From Candidatus Trichorickettsia mobilis (GTDB lineage: Bacteria; Pseudomonadota; Alphaproteobacteria; Rickettsiales; Rickettsiaceae), in assembly GCF_034366785.1 (NCBI RefSeq), contig NZ_CP112932.1, positions 124,001 to 188,000 on the forward strand: DNA of 64,000 nucleotides. The letters are read 5' to 3'. A model generated the notes under the pieces. It was not told where the DNA came from, did no database searches, and worked only from the letters and a program-made list of their open reading frames with translations. Both the position numbers and the translations under genes were made by a program. This document shows, in pieces, positions 55,204 to 64,000 of this stretch. Position 1 is the first letter of the stretch, and every line of letters begins with the position of its first letter.

Positions 55204-56112
55204 ATGACATCATCAGAGAGGCAAAAAAGTATCTCTGTTTGTATTATTGGCAAACCTAACGCTGGTAAATCATCATTGCTGAATAAGATTATTGGTCATA
55301 AAATTTCTATAGTCACTCCAAAAGTTCAAACTACCCGTTCAATGATTACTGGTATTGTCACTATCAAAGATACTCAACTTATTCTGTTTGATACTCCTGG
55401 TATCTTTGAACCATCAAGACAACTTGAGCGAGCAATGGTAAGATGTGCTTGGTCTAGCCTTCACGGTGCTGATCTAGTATTGTTGATTATCGATAATTTA
55501 GCTGTATTTGATCAAAGGATGTTTGAAATCTTTGAAAAATTACGCTCACTAAACATCAAACCGATTTTTCTTCTAAATAAAATAGATGTAAAAGAGAAAC
55601 AAAAATCTCAAAATGAAGATTATTTAAAAGAACATTTTGATAATCCTGAAATTTTTAAGATATCAGCTTTATCTGGAACCGGAGTACAGGAACTAATAGA
55701 CCATTTATGTATGATAGCTTCCCCTTCCCCATGGTTGTACGAACAAGATGATATTACTACTCAACCTATGCGTTTCCTGGCCTCAGAAATTACTCGAGAG
55801 CAATTATTTTTAACCTTACGTGAGGAGTTGCCATATAATCTCACCGTTCAAACTGAAAGCTGGAATGAAGACAATAATACCATCACTATCCGACAAATCA
55901 TCGTCGTATCACGTGAAAATTATAAAATTATGATTCTTGGAAAAAATGGTGCAAAAATTAAAGAAATTGGCACTTTAGCACGTTTAGAAATGGAAAAATC
56001 TTTTGAGACTAAAGTACATTTATTCCTATTCGTAAAAGTTAGAGAATTATGGGAAAATATGCCAGAATTTTATAATTATATGGGGCTTAAGCTTACCAAA
56101 GATAAAAAGTAA
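55204..56112 (+). CDS. era: GTPase Era
   Basis: Era binds 16S rRNA and helps 30S assembly. The 302-residue protein has the G1 loop [12 protein letters not shown], a TTRSMITGI switch, DTPG (G3), LLNKID (G4) and an SALSGTG (G5) segment, then the C-terminal KH domain with [20 protein letters not shown]. All family parts are complete. It ends 17 bases before the convergent uspA. Confidence 0.96.
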   Translation: MTSSERQKSISVCIIGKPNAGKSSLLNKIIGHKISIVTPKVQTTRSMITGIVTIKDTQLILFDTPGIFEPSRQLERAMVRCAWSSLHGADLVLLIIDNLAVFDQRMFEIFEKLRSLNIKPIFLLNKIDVKEKQKSQNEDYLKEHFDNPEIFKISALSGTGVQELIDHLCMIASPSPWLYEQDDITTQPMRFLASEITREQLFLTLREELPYNLTVQTESWNEDNNTITIRQIIVVSRENYKIMILGKNGAKIKEIGTLARLEMEKSFETKVHLFLFVKVRELWENMPEFYNYMGLKLTKDKK

Positions 56113-56129
56113 TATGCGAACACTTTCTT

Positions 56130-56561
56130 TTAATCTTCTCGCACTACCAATACCGAAACGCTAGCATGTCTTACTATTTTAGAAGCATTGGGTCCAAGCA
56201 TATAATCTCTAAGTTGAGGTCTAACTGCAGACACGATAATTAAATCAGCTTTAATTTCATTAGCATATTGAATTACTTCATCATAAACCGCTCCACGATC
56301 AACACGAAAATTTACTTTCATATCATGTGGAAGATATTGCTGGATTAATGCTTGAATTTGCTCCTCGTACTTCTTCTTTTGATCTTTACTCCAATTTTTA
56401 GGCAAATAATCTTCGATAACTTTCATGCCAAAATCTGGAATAATATGAACAAAATTTAATGTTGCATTAAAAGCTTGTACAAAATTAATTGCCACTGGCA
56501 ATATAGCTTTAACCGATTGTTTATCTGCTAGATCTATAGGTATTACAATATTCCTGAACAT
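56130..56561 (-). CDS. universal stress protein (UspA family)
   Basis: A single 143-residue Usp domain: FRNIVIPIDLADKQSVKAIL at the start, DLIIVSAVRP in the middle, and a C-terminal LGPNASKIVRHASVSVLVVR that matches the nucleotide-binding loop of ATP-binding Usp proteins, with the first glycine spacing slightly altered. It follows the symporter gene by 12 bases and is the last gene of a long minus-strand run. Usp proteins next to transporters are common; the exact role is unknown. Confidence 0.9.
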   Translation of the reverse strand: MFRNIVIPIDLADKQSVKAILPVAINFVQAFNATLNFVHIIPDFGMKVIEDYLPKNWSKDQKKKYEEQIQALIQQYLPHDMKVNFRVDRGAVYDEVIQYANEIKADLIIVSAVRPQLRDYMLGPNASKIVRHASVSVLVVRED

Positions 56562-56573
56562 GTATCCTCTGGT

Positions 56574-57788
56574 TTATGAGAAATATTTTTGTTTATCTAA
56601 AGTACCCTCACTATGATCAACAATTAAGGTAATGGTAGCATCACCGGTAATATTAATCGTAGTACGTAACATATCCAGTATTCTATCAATTCCTGCTAAA
56701 ATAGCTACACCTTCTATTGGTAAATTTACTGAAGATAATACCATAGGTAACATAATCAACGATGCTCCTGGAATACCGGCTCCGCCTATAGAACCTAGCG
56801 TTGCCGTAATCACAATCACCACATAATCATGTGGCGCTAAAGCAACACCCATCATTTGAGCAAAGAATATAGTACATAAACCAAGGTTAATTGCAAACCC
56901 GTCCATATTAATCGAAGCTCCAAGTGGTAATACAAAAGATGTACTCGATTCAGACACACCCATACGCTCTCTACATACTTGCATTGTTGTTGGTAGTGTT
57001 GCTTTACTACTTGAAGTTGAAAAAGCGATAGCTTGATATTCTAGACTCTTTTTATAAAAAGGTAATGGTGAAATTCGACAACAAACATATATCAGTACCC
57101 CAAATATCAAATATTGACATACCATGGCCATACTTACAGCCATTACTAATTTTGATAGACTAATCATTACCCCTATACCTTGAGTACCGACTACCCAGGC
57201 CGTAAGTGCAAAGGCACCATATGGAGATAATAACATGATGCATGAAATCATCTTTAATACTATTTTACAAATACTGTGGCACAAATCCTTAACTTTTACA
57301 ACACCAGCATTAGCCCCCATAATATTCATGGTAAAACCAGTAAATATCGCAAAAAATACTATTTGTAATGTACTACCTTCTGCAAAAGATTTAATAACAT
57401 TATTAGGTACCATATTTACAAACATTTCCAGCATATTAAAGGGTTTTGCTTCTGCATTACCCACTACTCCTCCAAAATCAATATGTACCCCATCGCCAGG
57501 CTTAATCACTAAAGCTACAGTAATGCCAAATAACACTGCAAAAAAAGTTGTACTTAAGAACGCTACTACCGCTTTCATCCCTATTCTACCGAGAGAACTT
57601 GAGTCACTCATGCTGGTAATACCAGAGATCAGACTAAAAAAAATCAACGGCGCAATCACCATCGAAATCATTCGCAAAAAAATATCCCCCATTGGCTTAA
57701 CGTACGAAACGTATCCAGGAGCAATCAACCCAAATACTATACCAACAATCATCCCTAAGATTACTTTATGCCAAAGCTTTAATGTCAT
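56574..57788 (-). CDS. gltP: dicarboxylate/glutamate:cation symporter (GltP/DctA type)
   Basis: A DAACS carrier of 404 residues with eight membrane segments and two re-entrant loops. FSTSSSKATLPTTMQ is the serine-rich loop, SINMDGFAINLGLCTIFFAQ the helix 7 ion site, and GIPGASLIMLPMVLS and ILDMLRTTINITGDATITLI the substrate region. It would import C4-dicarboxylates or glutamate/aspartate with H+ or Na+. The start is ATG 57788, one base after the cutA stop codon; an upstream GTG at 57812 is less like the family. The exact substrate is not known. Confidence 0.92.
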   Translation of the reverse strand: MTLKLWHKVILGMIVGIVFGLIAPGYVSYVKPMGDIFLRMISMVIAPLIFFSLISGITSMSDSSSLGRIGMKAVVAFLSTTFFAVLFGITVALVIKPGDGVHIDFGGVVGNAEAKPFNMLEMFVNMVPNNVIKSFAEGSTLQIVFFAIFTGFTMNIMGANAGVVKVKDLCHSICKIVLKMISCIMLLSPYGAFALTAWVVGTQGIGVMISLSKLVMAVSMAMVCQYLIFGVLIYVCCRISPLPFYKKSLEYQAIAFSTSSSKATLPTTMQVCRERMGVSESSTSFVLPLGASINMDGFAINLGLCTIFFAQMMGVALAPHDYVVIVITATLGSIGGAGIPGASLIMLPMVLSSVNLPIEGVAILAGIDRILDMLRTTINITGDATITLIVDHSEGTLDKQKYFS

Positions 57789-57789
57789 A

Positions 57790-58113
57790 TTAGATCTCTT
57801 TTTTAAATGCACCAGTCATCCAGTCTAAATAAGGTTGAAAACCATCAGTAATATTAAATTTTATAATTTGTGGTAATTGATAATTATGTATTGCAATAAT
57901 AGCTTGTTCTATTTGTTGATAATTGCTTGCCTTGGCTTTAATCATTAATCGAAATTCTTGTTCATTATCTATCTTACCATCCCACTTAAAAACACTCTTT
58001 ACTTCATCAATTTGTACGCAAGCAGCTAAATCACTAAGCACTAATTCTTGAGCTATTTGCTCAGCTATCTCCTTTAAATTAGTAGTAGTTAGAATTACAC
58101 ATACCTGTTCCAT
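57790..58113 (-). CDS. cutA: divalent-cation tolerance protein CutA
   Basis: A small trimeric CutA1-type protein of 107 residues. EQVCVILTTTNLKEIAEQIA opens the fold, LVLSDLAACVQIDEVKSVFK and the WDGKIDNEQEFRLMIKA segment are typical, and the C-terminal PYLDWMTGAFKK fits. The start ATG 58113 has a very strong site (GGAGGT, 5 bases). It starts one base after the queD stop and ends one base before the gltP start. The function of CutA is not well established. Confidence 0.92.
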   Translation of the reverse strand: MEQVCVILTTTNLKEIAEQIAQELVLSDLAACVQIDEVKSVFKWDGKIDNEQEFRLMIKAKASNYQQIEQAIIAIHNYQLPQIIKFNITDGFQPYLDWMTGAFKKEI

Positions 58114-58114
58114 T

Positions 58115-58531
58115 TCATACCTCCACAAAACAATTTGGAGTTTCAAATAGCTTTAACTTAACTATTTGAAAACTACTATCAGTAAACAATTTAGGCATCA
58201 CCTCCATTTTTAAATGCAAGGCAATATTTTCTGCTGTCGGGTTATTTGCTAAATAATAAATTTTCTGACCGGTATATTCAGCAATGGCTTGACCAAGAAT
58301 TTTATCCTTACTAGATAAAATCACATTATGATCAAAATTATCATCAATCCAACCTTTGACTATATTTTTTATTAAGCTAAAATCTACCACCATCCCTAGA
58401 TCATTTAACATTTCTGCCTGAGCAGTTACCTCCAATACATAACGATGACCATGCAAAAATTTACATTTACTATGATGATCCACAACTCGATGCCCAGCAT
58501 CAAATTCTATCTTGCGAGTACAACTTATCAT
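58115..58531 (-). CDS. queD: 6-carboxy-5,6,7,8-tetrahydropterin synthase
   Basis: QueD makes 6-carboxytetrahydropterin from dihydroneopterin triphosphate, the second step to preQ0 and queuosine. Zn-ligand histidines H14, H27 and H29 ([16 protein letters not shown]) and the active-site cysteine C23 in SKCKFLHGH are present, as in E. coli QueD. The 138-residue length is slightly long. It is in the run ruvA-ruvB-queD-cutA-gltP-uspA. The last step enzyme QueF is at 17300-18121; the other queuosine genes are not in view. Confidence 0.94.
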   Translation of the reverse strand: MISCTRKIEFDAGHRVVDHHSKCKFLHGHRYVLEVTAQAEMLNDLGMVVDFSLIKNIVKGWIDDNFDHNVILSSKDKILGQAIAEYTGQKIYYLANNPTAENIALHLKMEVMPKLFTDSSFQIVKLKLFETPNCFVEV

Positions 58532-58566
58532 ATCGTATAATATTATTAATGTTTTAGCAATAAAAA

Positions 58567-59571
58567 TTAATCAATAATTGTTGATTTATCGATTCTCAAA
58601 TACTGAAAAGCACTTAAGGTAATTACTCTACCTCTTGATGTGCGTTGCAATAGACCTATTTGCATCAAATAAGGTTCTATAGTTTCTTCAATAGCATCTC
58701 GATGTTCAGATAATGCAGCAGCAATGGTTTCAATACCTACCGGTCCGCCATCATAGTGCATAGCAATAAATTTTAAATAACGATAATCATTACTATCCAA
58801 CCCAGCTTTATCTACCTCCAAACGATTTAATGCTGAATCCGCAAGTATGGCATTAACCTCAGTAACACCATCTACTATTGCAAAATCACAAATTCGTTTC
58901 AATAGTCTTAGTGCAATTCTAGGTGTTCCTCGTGCACGTTTAGCAATCTCAGTAGCTCCATCATCAACTAAATTAATATTCAATAGTGAACCACCTCTAA
59001 CTACAATCTGTTTTAATTCGTTTAATTCGTAAAAATTTAACCGCAAAGGGATTCCAAATCGATCACGTAAAGGGCTACTAAGTAAACCAAGTCTTGTAGT
59101 TGCTCCCACTAAAGTAAAACGTGGCAAGTTAATTCTTACTGACCTTGCCGTTGGCCCCTCACCAATAATTATATCTAAAGCAAAATCCTCCATTGCGGAA
59201 TATAATATTTCTTCGACATTAGTATTTAAGCGATGAATTTCATCAATAAACAAGACATCATTTTCTTGTAAATTAGTTAATATTGCCGCTAAATCAGCAG
59301 CTTTTGATAAAGCAGGACCAGAAACTGATTTTAAATTAACCCCCATTTCTTTAGCAATAATAGTCGCCAGCGTAGTTTTACCAAGACCTGGAGGACCATA
59401 AAATAAAGTATGATCCAATGATTCTCCACGGCTCCTGGCTGCTTGAATAAATATTGATAAATTCTCTTTAATTTTTTGTTGTCCAACAAATTCATTTAAA
59501 TAACTAGGTCTTAAAGATAATTCTTGATCATTTAACTGCTTTTCTTTTGATAAAATAATATTATTAGACAC
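58567..59571 (-). CDS. ruvB: Holliday junction branch-migration ATPase RuvB
   Basis: An AAA+ motor that drives Holliday junction migration with RuvA. Walker [12 protein letters not shown], Walker [11 protein letters not shown], sensor-1 [20 protein letters not shown] and the winged-helix C-terminus ([18 protein letters not shown]) are complete. The length is 334 residues. It follows ruvA after 75 bases. Confidence 0.97.
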   Translation of the reverse strand: MSNNIILSKEKQLNDQELSLRPSYLNEFVGQQKIKENLSIFIQAARSRGESLDHTLFYGPPGLGKTTLATIIAKEMGVNLKSVSGPALSKAADLAAILTNLQENDVLFIDEIHRLNTNVEEILYSAMEDFALDIIIGEGPTARSVRINLPRFTLVGATTRLGLLSSPLRDRFGIPLRLNFYELNELKQIVVRGGSLLNINLVDDGATEIAKRARGTPRIALRLLKRICDFAIVDGVTEVNAILADSALNRLEVDKAGLDSNDYRYLKFIAMHYDGGPVGIETIAAALSEHRDAIEETIEPYLMQIGLLQRTSRGRVITLSAFQYLRIDKSTIID

Positions 59572-59646
59572 TAATATGTTACTCCGTAATTCATAACAAA
59601 TTTTAGTTGATATAGACCAAAATCAAAATCCGCTAATTCGGTGAGT

Positions 59647-60237
59647 TTAACTAGTATATTGCGCTTTAAAAGCTAATCTGATTAACTCATCTATCGAAAC
59701 ATCAGGCTGTGAAACTAAAACTGTACTTACTATATTTTGAGCTTCGGTTTTGTTAATTCCTAAATTTACTAAAGCTGATATCGCATCCATCGCAATATTA
59801 TTTTTACCATTGTCACTTATATTCTCAAATGGTAATGGCATAGCCGGTAATTTATTCTTTAATTCAATAATAATTCTTTCGGCCATTTTTGCCCCTACTC
59901 CTGTAACGGCCTTAAATATATCTTTATCTCGCGCACTAATTGAGATACTAATTTGATAAGGAGTAAGGTGGGATAGAATAGCTAAAGCTATTCTTGGCCC
60001 TATGCCATTAACTGACAATAGCATATTAAAAGTATGTTTTTCATCTATCGATAAAAATCCGTAAAGGTTTATATGATCTTCCCTAACATGAGTCTCAATA
60101 AAAAATTGATAATATTCATTTTCAGTTAAATTAGATAAATTTTTTGTTGAACAATATACTAAATACCCTACTCCGCCTACATCTACTATTACATGATCAT
60201 CAGCACATGATACTTTACCGCGCAGTCTGCCTATCAT
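59647..60237 (-). CDS. ruvA: Holliday junction DNA helicase subunit RuvA
   Basis: RuvA binds the four-way junction as a tetramer and loads RuvB. The 196-residue protein has domain I (MIGRLRGKVSCADDHVIVDV, GGVGYLVYCS), helix-hairpin-helix repeats (LSVNGIGPRIALAILS and VTGVGAKMAERIIIELKNKL) and the flexible linker before domain III (AISALVNLGINKTEAQNIVS). It is the first gene of the minus-strand run ending at uspA. Confidence 0.96.
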   Translation of the reverse strand: MIGRLRGKVSCADDHVIVDVGGVGYLVYCSTKNLSNLTENEYYQFFIETHVREDHINLYGFLSIDEKHTFNMLLSVNGIGPRIALAILSHLTPYQISISISARDKDIFKAVTGVGAKMAERIIIELKNKLPAMPLPFENISDNGKNNIAMDAISALVNLGINKTEAQNIVSTVLVSQPDVSIDELIRLAFKAQYTS

Positions 60238-60560
60238 AAGTTAACTAGAAAAACTATAATTGTTATTAATGAATATATCCAGCTAATGATAATAGCAACC
60301 AATCTTACTTAAAGCAACTAAACATACAACTTTTTAAATTATATTAAAATATAAAATATACTAGCTAGCTACGTTGTAGCTTCTCAGTTAAGCTAATAGA
60401 TTGCTGTATATCTATTTTATAAGTAGAGAAAATGGTAAACTAAATTCCTCAAGAATTATCAAAATCCAATTTATATAAAAATATTTGTATAATAGGAATT
60501 TATGTATTATAATATTAAATTAAAACGATTAGATTAATTATATAATAAATAGGGTTGATT
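60238..60560. other. divergent AT-rich promoter region before the LRR gene
   Basis: About 320 bases, strongly AT-rich. TATAAT-like boxes occur around 60488-60494 and 60503-60511 and could serve the LRR gene. CTAGCTAGCTACG near 60361 is a short self-complementary patch. No gene or long repeat is seen. Confidence 0.35.
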
Positions 60561-62645
60561 ATGTCTAAAGATTTAACAGATATGCTTCTTGCTATTACAA
60601 GAAATGACAGCTTAATTAAAGGAACTATAACATCACCATCCGATATATCTATCCTTATTAGAGCATTTAAAGAACAAATGTGTCGTAAAGGTATTAGTTT
60701 ACCGACAGAAAGCGAAGAACAGAAACTAGATATACATTTTGAACCAGGAGCTTACGAATATACAGATATAGCGCGGTTAACAATGGTACTCGCTAGTACA
60801 AAAATCACCAAACTCAGTGTTCATTTTACAGGTACAGAACATGGTAATAAAGAAAAAGAAGTGCTAGGGACACTTATTCATTGGTTGCCAGCAACTAATA
60901 TTCACACTTTAGAGTTAATAGGTACTCCATACGGCAATTCTTGTGTCAAAACTCTATCGGAATCTAAGAAAAATAGTAATATTACTAATCTTATTTTCAC
61001 TTATACTGGCTTAAGTTATCCCGGTCTAAAAGCAATAAAAGATGCTCCACAAATATTCTTTAATAACCTAACTCATTTTAGCTTAGATGAACAACAACAT
61101 TGCACGTTCAATGAAAACAGCGTAGCTACATTAGCTGAGTTATTGCAGCGTTCAAACATCACTCATTTAAAATTTGGTACTTGTCATTTAGATAAAGTTC
61201 ATATCTTATTTGAAATTCTACCATATACAAAGATTATTGAACTTGAGTTGAGTTGTAATGAATTAGGTTCGAATATATCGGATATAGAAGCGTTGGCTAG
61301 AGCTCTACAATCTACAACAAATATCACCAAGCTTAATGTCTCAGTTAATCATCTTGGAAATCCAGGGACAGAAGCTTTAGCGAGCGCTTTACAGTTAACC
61401 AAAATAACCGACCTTGATTTGCATATGAATGGTATAAAGGATGAAGGAGCACAAGCATTAGCAGCAGTTCTGCCATCCACAAATATCACCAAACTTAATA
61501 TCTCGGACAATAGATTTGGAACTCCAGGGATAGTAGCATTAGCTAATGCTTTAGCTTTACCGTCAACTCAAATAACTGATCTTGATTTGCATGCGAATTA
61601 TATAATGGATGAGGGAGCACAAGCATTAGCAGCAGTTCTGTCATCTACAAATATCACCAAACTTAATATCTCGGACAATAGATTTGGAACTCCAGGGACA
61701 GAAGCATTAGCTAATGCTTTAGCTTTACCGTCAACTCAAATAACCGATCTTGATTTGAGTATGAACTATATAAAGGATCAAGGAGCAATTGCATTAGCAG
61801 CAGTTTTGCTATCCACAAATATCACTAAGCTTAATGTATCGAATAATCAACTTGGAACTCCAGGGATAGTAGCTTTAGCGGGGGTGTTACCACAAACAAA
61901 GATCACCGAGCTTATTTTGTACAATGGGGTTGAGGAAAATGATGAGTATAAGGATTTTAATATAGCAGAAGATCTCAGCATAGAAGCATTAACAGAAGCT
62001 TTGTTAAATCCAAATACTAAGCTCACCAAACTTACACTGGTTGCAAATGCTGAATCAATTAACATGGATGTAATGTCAGAGCTTTATCAGGGGATCAAAA
62101 GAAGCAATATTACAGAATTTGACTGTAAAGTACTGACACCTACGGATAATAACAATAAAGCGTCAGAATTTATTGACCAGTTAAATAAATTTATTATTAA
62201 TAACAATATTACAATTAAGATCTCTATAGATGGTAGGGAAGACAATTCTAGCTCAGAGTTCATAAAGTTTAATAAATTATTGCAAGAACAAGGGATGGAA
62301 GATCACATTAAATCGTTTGGGCTTGATATTTGTCGGCGTAAAATTGATTTTAGCAAATTTACCAGTAATTATGAGTGGTTCGAAGTTTTTGTAGGACATA
62401 ATATTGCTTTGTTCTCTCAATTATATGATGAGTTGGTATCATACATTGATGCTGAGTTACCGTACTCAAACGCTGCTAATAGTTCATATAATAGAGAAGA
62501 GTTGGTTGCAATGCTGAACAGGATGATTGTGGATCATCAGCATTCATCATCTGAAATTCATCATGATAATGTAGAGAATGTAGAAAACATTATGCAACTA
62601 TCACCATTAGGTCAACATGATGATCTTAATGAAGATATAGCATAA
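60561..62645 (+). CDS. leucine-rich-repeat protein of the ribonuclease-inhibitor type
   Basis: A 694-residue protein without signal peptide. From about residue 85 to 470 it has 28-29-residue LRRs of the RI/NOD type, alternating two forms: (I)TKLNVSVNHLGNPGTEALAS and ITDLDLHMNGIKDEGAQALA. The last third lacks repeats and ends in an acidic, His-rich tail. I start at ATG 60561 (MSKDLTDML) behind AGGG. The repeats are eukaryote-like and fit protein-protein binding, possibly of host targets, but no secretion signal is obvious. DNA of part of the array is duplicated almost exactly (see repeat at 61446). Confidence 0.85.
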   Translation: MSKDLTDMLLAITRNDSLIKGTITSPSDISILIRAFKEQMCRKGISLPTESEEQKLDIHFEPGAYEYTDIARLTMVLASTKITKLSVHFTGTEHGNKEKEVLGTLIHWLPATNIHTLELIGTPYGNSCVKTLSESKKNSNITNLIFTYTGLSYPGLKAIKDAPQIFFNNLTHFSLDEQQHCTFNENSVATLAELLQRSNITHLKFGTCHLDKVHILFEILPYTKIIELELSCNELGSNISDIEALARALQSTTNITKLNVSVNHLGNPGTEALASALQLTKITDLDLHMNGIKDEGAQALAAVLPSTNITKLNISDNRFGTPGIVALANALALPSTQITDLDLHANYIMDEGAQALAAVLSSTNITKLNISDNRFGTPGTEALANALALPSTQITDLDLSMNYIKDQGAIALAAVLLSTNITKLNVSNNQLGTPGIVALAGVLPQTKITELILYNGVEENDEYKDFNIAEDLSIEALTEALLNPNTKLTKLTLVANAESINMDVMSELYQGIKRSNITEFDCKVLTPTDNNNKASEFIDQLNKFIINNNITIKISIDGREDNSSSEFIKFNKLLQEQGMEDHIKSFGLDICRRKIDFSKFTSNYEWFEVFVGHNIALFSQLYDELVSYIDAELPYSNAANSSYNREELVAMLNRMIVDHQHSSSEIHHDNVENVENIMQLSPLGQHDDLNEDIA
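61446..61860 (+). repeat. tandem 168-base repeats inside the LRR gene
   Basis: Two units of 168 bases (61446-61613 and 61614-61781), each coding two LRRs (56 residues), are nearly identical, differing at only a few positions. A third, more diverged unit follows. A unit start is GGAGCACAAGCATTAGCAGC. The near identity at the DNA level points to recent tandem duplication and likely copy-number variation between strains. Confidence 0.85.
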
Positions 62646-62689
62646 TGTGAAGATGCTCTAATAACAGTTATAAATTAATTAATGTCATT

Positions 62690-62909
62690 ATGTAAAGGTC
62701 CACTAATTAGTTGTGAGCGTTCAGGGGTTTTTAAAAAAGTCGTCATTGCGAGGGCTTTGCCCGAAGCAATCCAGTTCTTTGTACTAGATTTTCTGGATTG
62801 CTTCAGAGCTAAAGCTCTTCGCAATGACGTTGGTCACCAGCTTTTTAAGTAGTATATTGATGTTTAATTTTAAAAACCGTGAATGCTCACAATTAGTTGA
62901 CTTTTACAT
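62690..62909. repeat. nested palindrome after the LRR gene
   Basis: An inner imperfect hairpin at about 62741-62829 (CGTCATTGCGAGGGCTTTGC and its near-complement) is enclosed by outer arms TAATTAGTTGTGAGCGTTCA (about 62704) and GAATGCTCACAATTAGTTGA (about 62881), also flanked by TGTAAAGGTC and GACTTTTACA. No gene is seen. The whole unit of about 220 bases looks like a repeat inserted within another repeat. Confidence 0.8.
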
Positions 62910-62967
62910 AAATTTCGTGCTACAATTTCACTGATTCATCATATAGACCTTCAATGATTAAAGAGTA

Positions 62968-63213
62968 ATGTATTCTATATTAAGTCTTTACATATTCCTA
63001 TTAATCCTCAGTATTCTATACTTTCTATACAAGCCAGAAAATCTTTATAAAAAAATTTATATTGCTATTGTAGTAAAAATAAACTTAATAACTTTATTAT
63101 ATTTTCTTTTCTTTTTTGGACATGATAAATATAAAAAAGAGCAGTTACATCATCATTTATTAAGCGAATCAATCAACTTTAACTTAAAAGCAGATAATGG
63201 AACATATAGTTGA
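62968..63213 (+). CDS. small membrane protein upstream of cydA
   Basis: An 81-residue open frame with two hydrophobic segments (about residues 3-20, [18 protein letters not shown], and 29-51, [20 protein letters not shown]). It overlaps cydA by 17 bases, which suggests translational coupling. The ribosome-binding site is weak (AAAGAG). The family is not recognised. It is not CydX-like, since CydX follows cydB and is shorter. It could help cytochrome bd assembly, but that is only a guess from position. Confidence 0.55.
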   Translation: MYSILSLYIFLLILSILYFLYKPENLYKKIYIAIVVKINLITLLYFLFFFGHDKYKKEQLHHHLLSESINFNLKADNGTYS

Positions 63214-64000
63214 TCTTTCTCGGTTACAATTTGCGATAACCGCAATTTATCATTTTTTATTTGTACCACTTACCCTAGGCTTGGCTTTGCTACTTGCGGT
63301 CATGGAAAGTGTTTATGTGATGTCAGGACATCACATATGGAGAAGCATGACCAAATTCTGGGGGAAGCTTTTTGCCATTAACTTTGCCATGGGAGTAGCT
63401 ACTGGCATTACCATGGAGTTTCAGTTCGGTACAAACTGGGCTTATTTCTCTCATTATGTTGGCGATATTTTTGGTGTTCCTTTAGCCATCGAGGGATTAA
63501 TGGCATTTTTCCTAGAAAGTACTTTCGTCGGTTTATTTTTATTCGGCTGGGACAAAATGAGTAAGTTAGGGCATTTATTATGCACTTGGCTTATGGCTAT
63601 TGGCGCTAATTTTTCAGCATTATGGATTCTTATTGCTAATGGCTGGATGCAGAATCCGGTAGGAGCTGTATTTAATCCTGAATCTATGCGCATGGAAATT
63701 GAATCCATTACTGCTGTAATCTTTAATCCTGTTGCTCAAGCTAAATTTGTGCATACCGTAAGTGCAGGTTATGTTACCGGAGCTATGTTTGTGCTTTCAA
63801 TCAGCTGCTATTACCTATTAGCAGGTAAGTTCACTGAATTTGCAAAAAGATCTATCATAATTTCAAGTAGTTTTGGTTTACTATCCGCTCTATCAGTAGT
63901 AGTCTTAGGTGATGAAAGCGGTTATTTGACTGGTTTTAATCAGAAAATGAAAATGGCAGCCATAGAAGCAATATGGGAAACCGAAAAGGCTCCCGCTCCC
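63197..64000 (+). CDS. cydA: cytochrome bd ubiquinol oxidase subunit I (partial, runs off the right edge)
   Basis: The first 268 codons of CydA, the heme-bearing subunit of the high-affinity terminal oxidase. [20 protein letters not shown] contains the N-terminal region with the conserved histidine H19. [48 protein letters not shown] and [19 protein letters not shown] are all standard CydA blocks, and [20 protein letters not shown] is the start of the quinone-binding Q-loop region. The ATG 63197 lies inside the end of the small upstream gene. cydB is expected beyond 64000. Confidence 0.96.
   Translation, partial: MEHIVDLSRLQFAITAIYHFLFVPLTLGLALLLAVMESVYVMSGHHIWRSMTKFWGKLFAINFAMGVATGITMEFQFGTNWAYFSHYVGDIFGVPLAIEGLMAFFLESTFVGLFLFGWDKMSKLGHLLCTWLMAIGANFSALWILIANGWMQNPVGAVFNPESMRMEIESITAVIFNPVAQAKFVHTVSAGYVTGAMFVLSISCYYLLAGKFTEFAKRSIIISSSFGLLSALSVVVLGDESGYLTGFNQKMKMAAIEAIWETEKAPAP

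Noticed and set aside
61446-61860. Non-coding satellite or CRISPR-like repeat
   Set aside because: The 168-base period keeps the reading frame and codes two LRRs per unit, so it is a coding tandem repeat.
1-64000. tRNA or rRNA genes
   Set aside because: I scanned the spacers by eye for cloverleaf arms and conserved T-loop sequence and found none. A covariance search would be decisive.

Overview
This window looks like the chromosome of an obligate intracellular alphaproteobacterium of the family Rickettsiaceae, either Rickettsia itself or a close sister genus. The evidence is low G+C, a Tlc-type ATP/ADP translocase, LepA, NadK, MiaB and TsaD proteins that read like Rickettsia homologues, pyrH-frr and ruvA-ruvB gene pairs, a Rickettsia-type palindromic element (RPE1) inserted in frame in nadK, and intergenic spaces filled with palindromic repeats. 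No rRNA, tRNA, CRISPR array, insertion sequence or complete prophage was found.

Layout. 1-6.6 kb: nuoG (minus strand), then pyrH, frr, a small coiled-coil membrane protein and parC. 7-18.1 kb (all minus): a 1215-residue pentapeptide-repeat protein, ctaA, a polyprenyl diphosphate synthase, a membrane-anchored protein cotranscribed with tlc, a phasin-like protein and queF. 18.5-20.3 kb: nrdA. 20.7-23.4 kb and 30.9-32.7 kb: two inverted copies of a cassette encoding exported cysteine-containing proteins and a T4-type lysozyme with a phage MuF/gp7-like C-terminus. Between them lie a dicarboxylate-type symporter, scoAB, an orphan 578-residue protein, pgsA and gabD. 32.9-36.2 kb: RNase J, a PAP2 phosphatase and nadK. 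36.8-42.5 kb: an orphan 434-residue protein, then tolC-popZ-ankyrin protein-coiled-coil protein. 42.7-52.8 kb: a DMT transporter, miaB, PBP1A, a 918-residue repeat protein, tsaD and prfB (with its programmed +1 frameshift). 52.9-60.2 kb: lepA, a 57-residue membrane protein, era, and a compact minus-strand run ruvA-ruvB-queD-cutA-gltP-uspA. 60.6-64 kb: a leucine-rich-repeat protein, a small membrane protein and cydA, which runs off the right edge.

How the genes fit together. The housekeeping set covers respiration (nuoG, ctaA, polyprenyl chain, cydA), nucleotide supply (Tlc, NrdA, PyrH), queuosine synthesis (QueD, QueF), translation (Frr, RF2, LepA, TsaD, MiaB, Era) and envelope building (PgsA, PBP1A, TolC). 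Two C4-dicarboxylate-family carriers with ScoAB and GabD suggest use of host organic acids. Host-interaction candidates are the LRR, ankyrin, pentapeptide and orphan repeat proteins.

The most unusual item is the duplicated exported-protein plus lysozyme/MuF cassette. Both copies keep near-identical flanks and C-termini, but they differ sharply in the lysozyme active-site region and in the C-terminal half of the exported partner. That pattern is what a lysozyme effector with a cognate periplasmic protector would show. This is inference, not demonstrated. One copy is broken by a single-base insertion.
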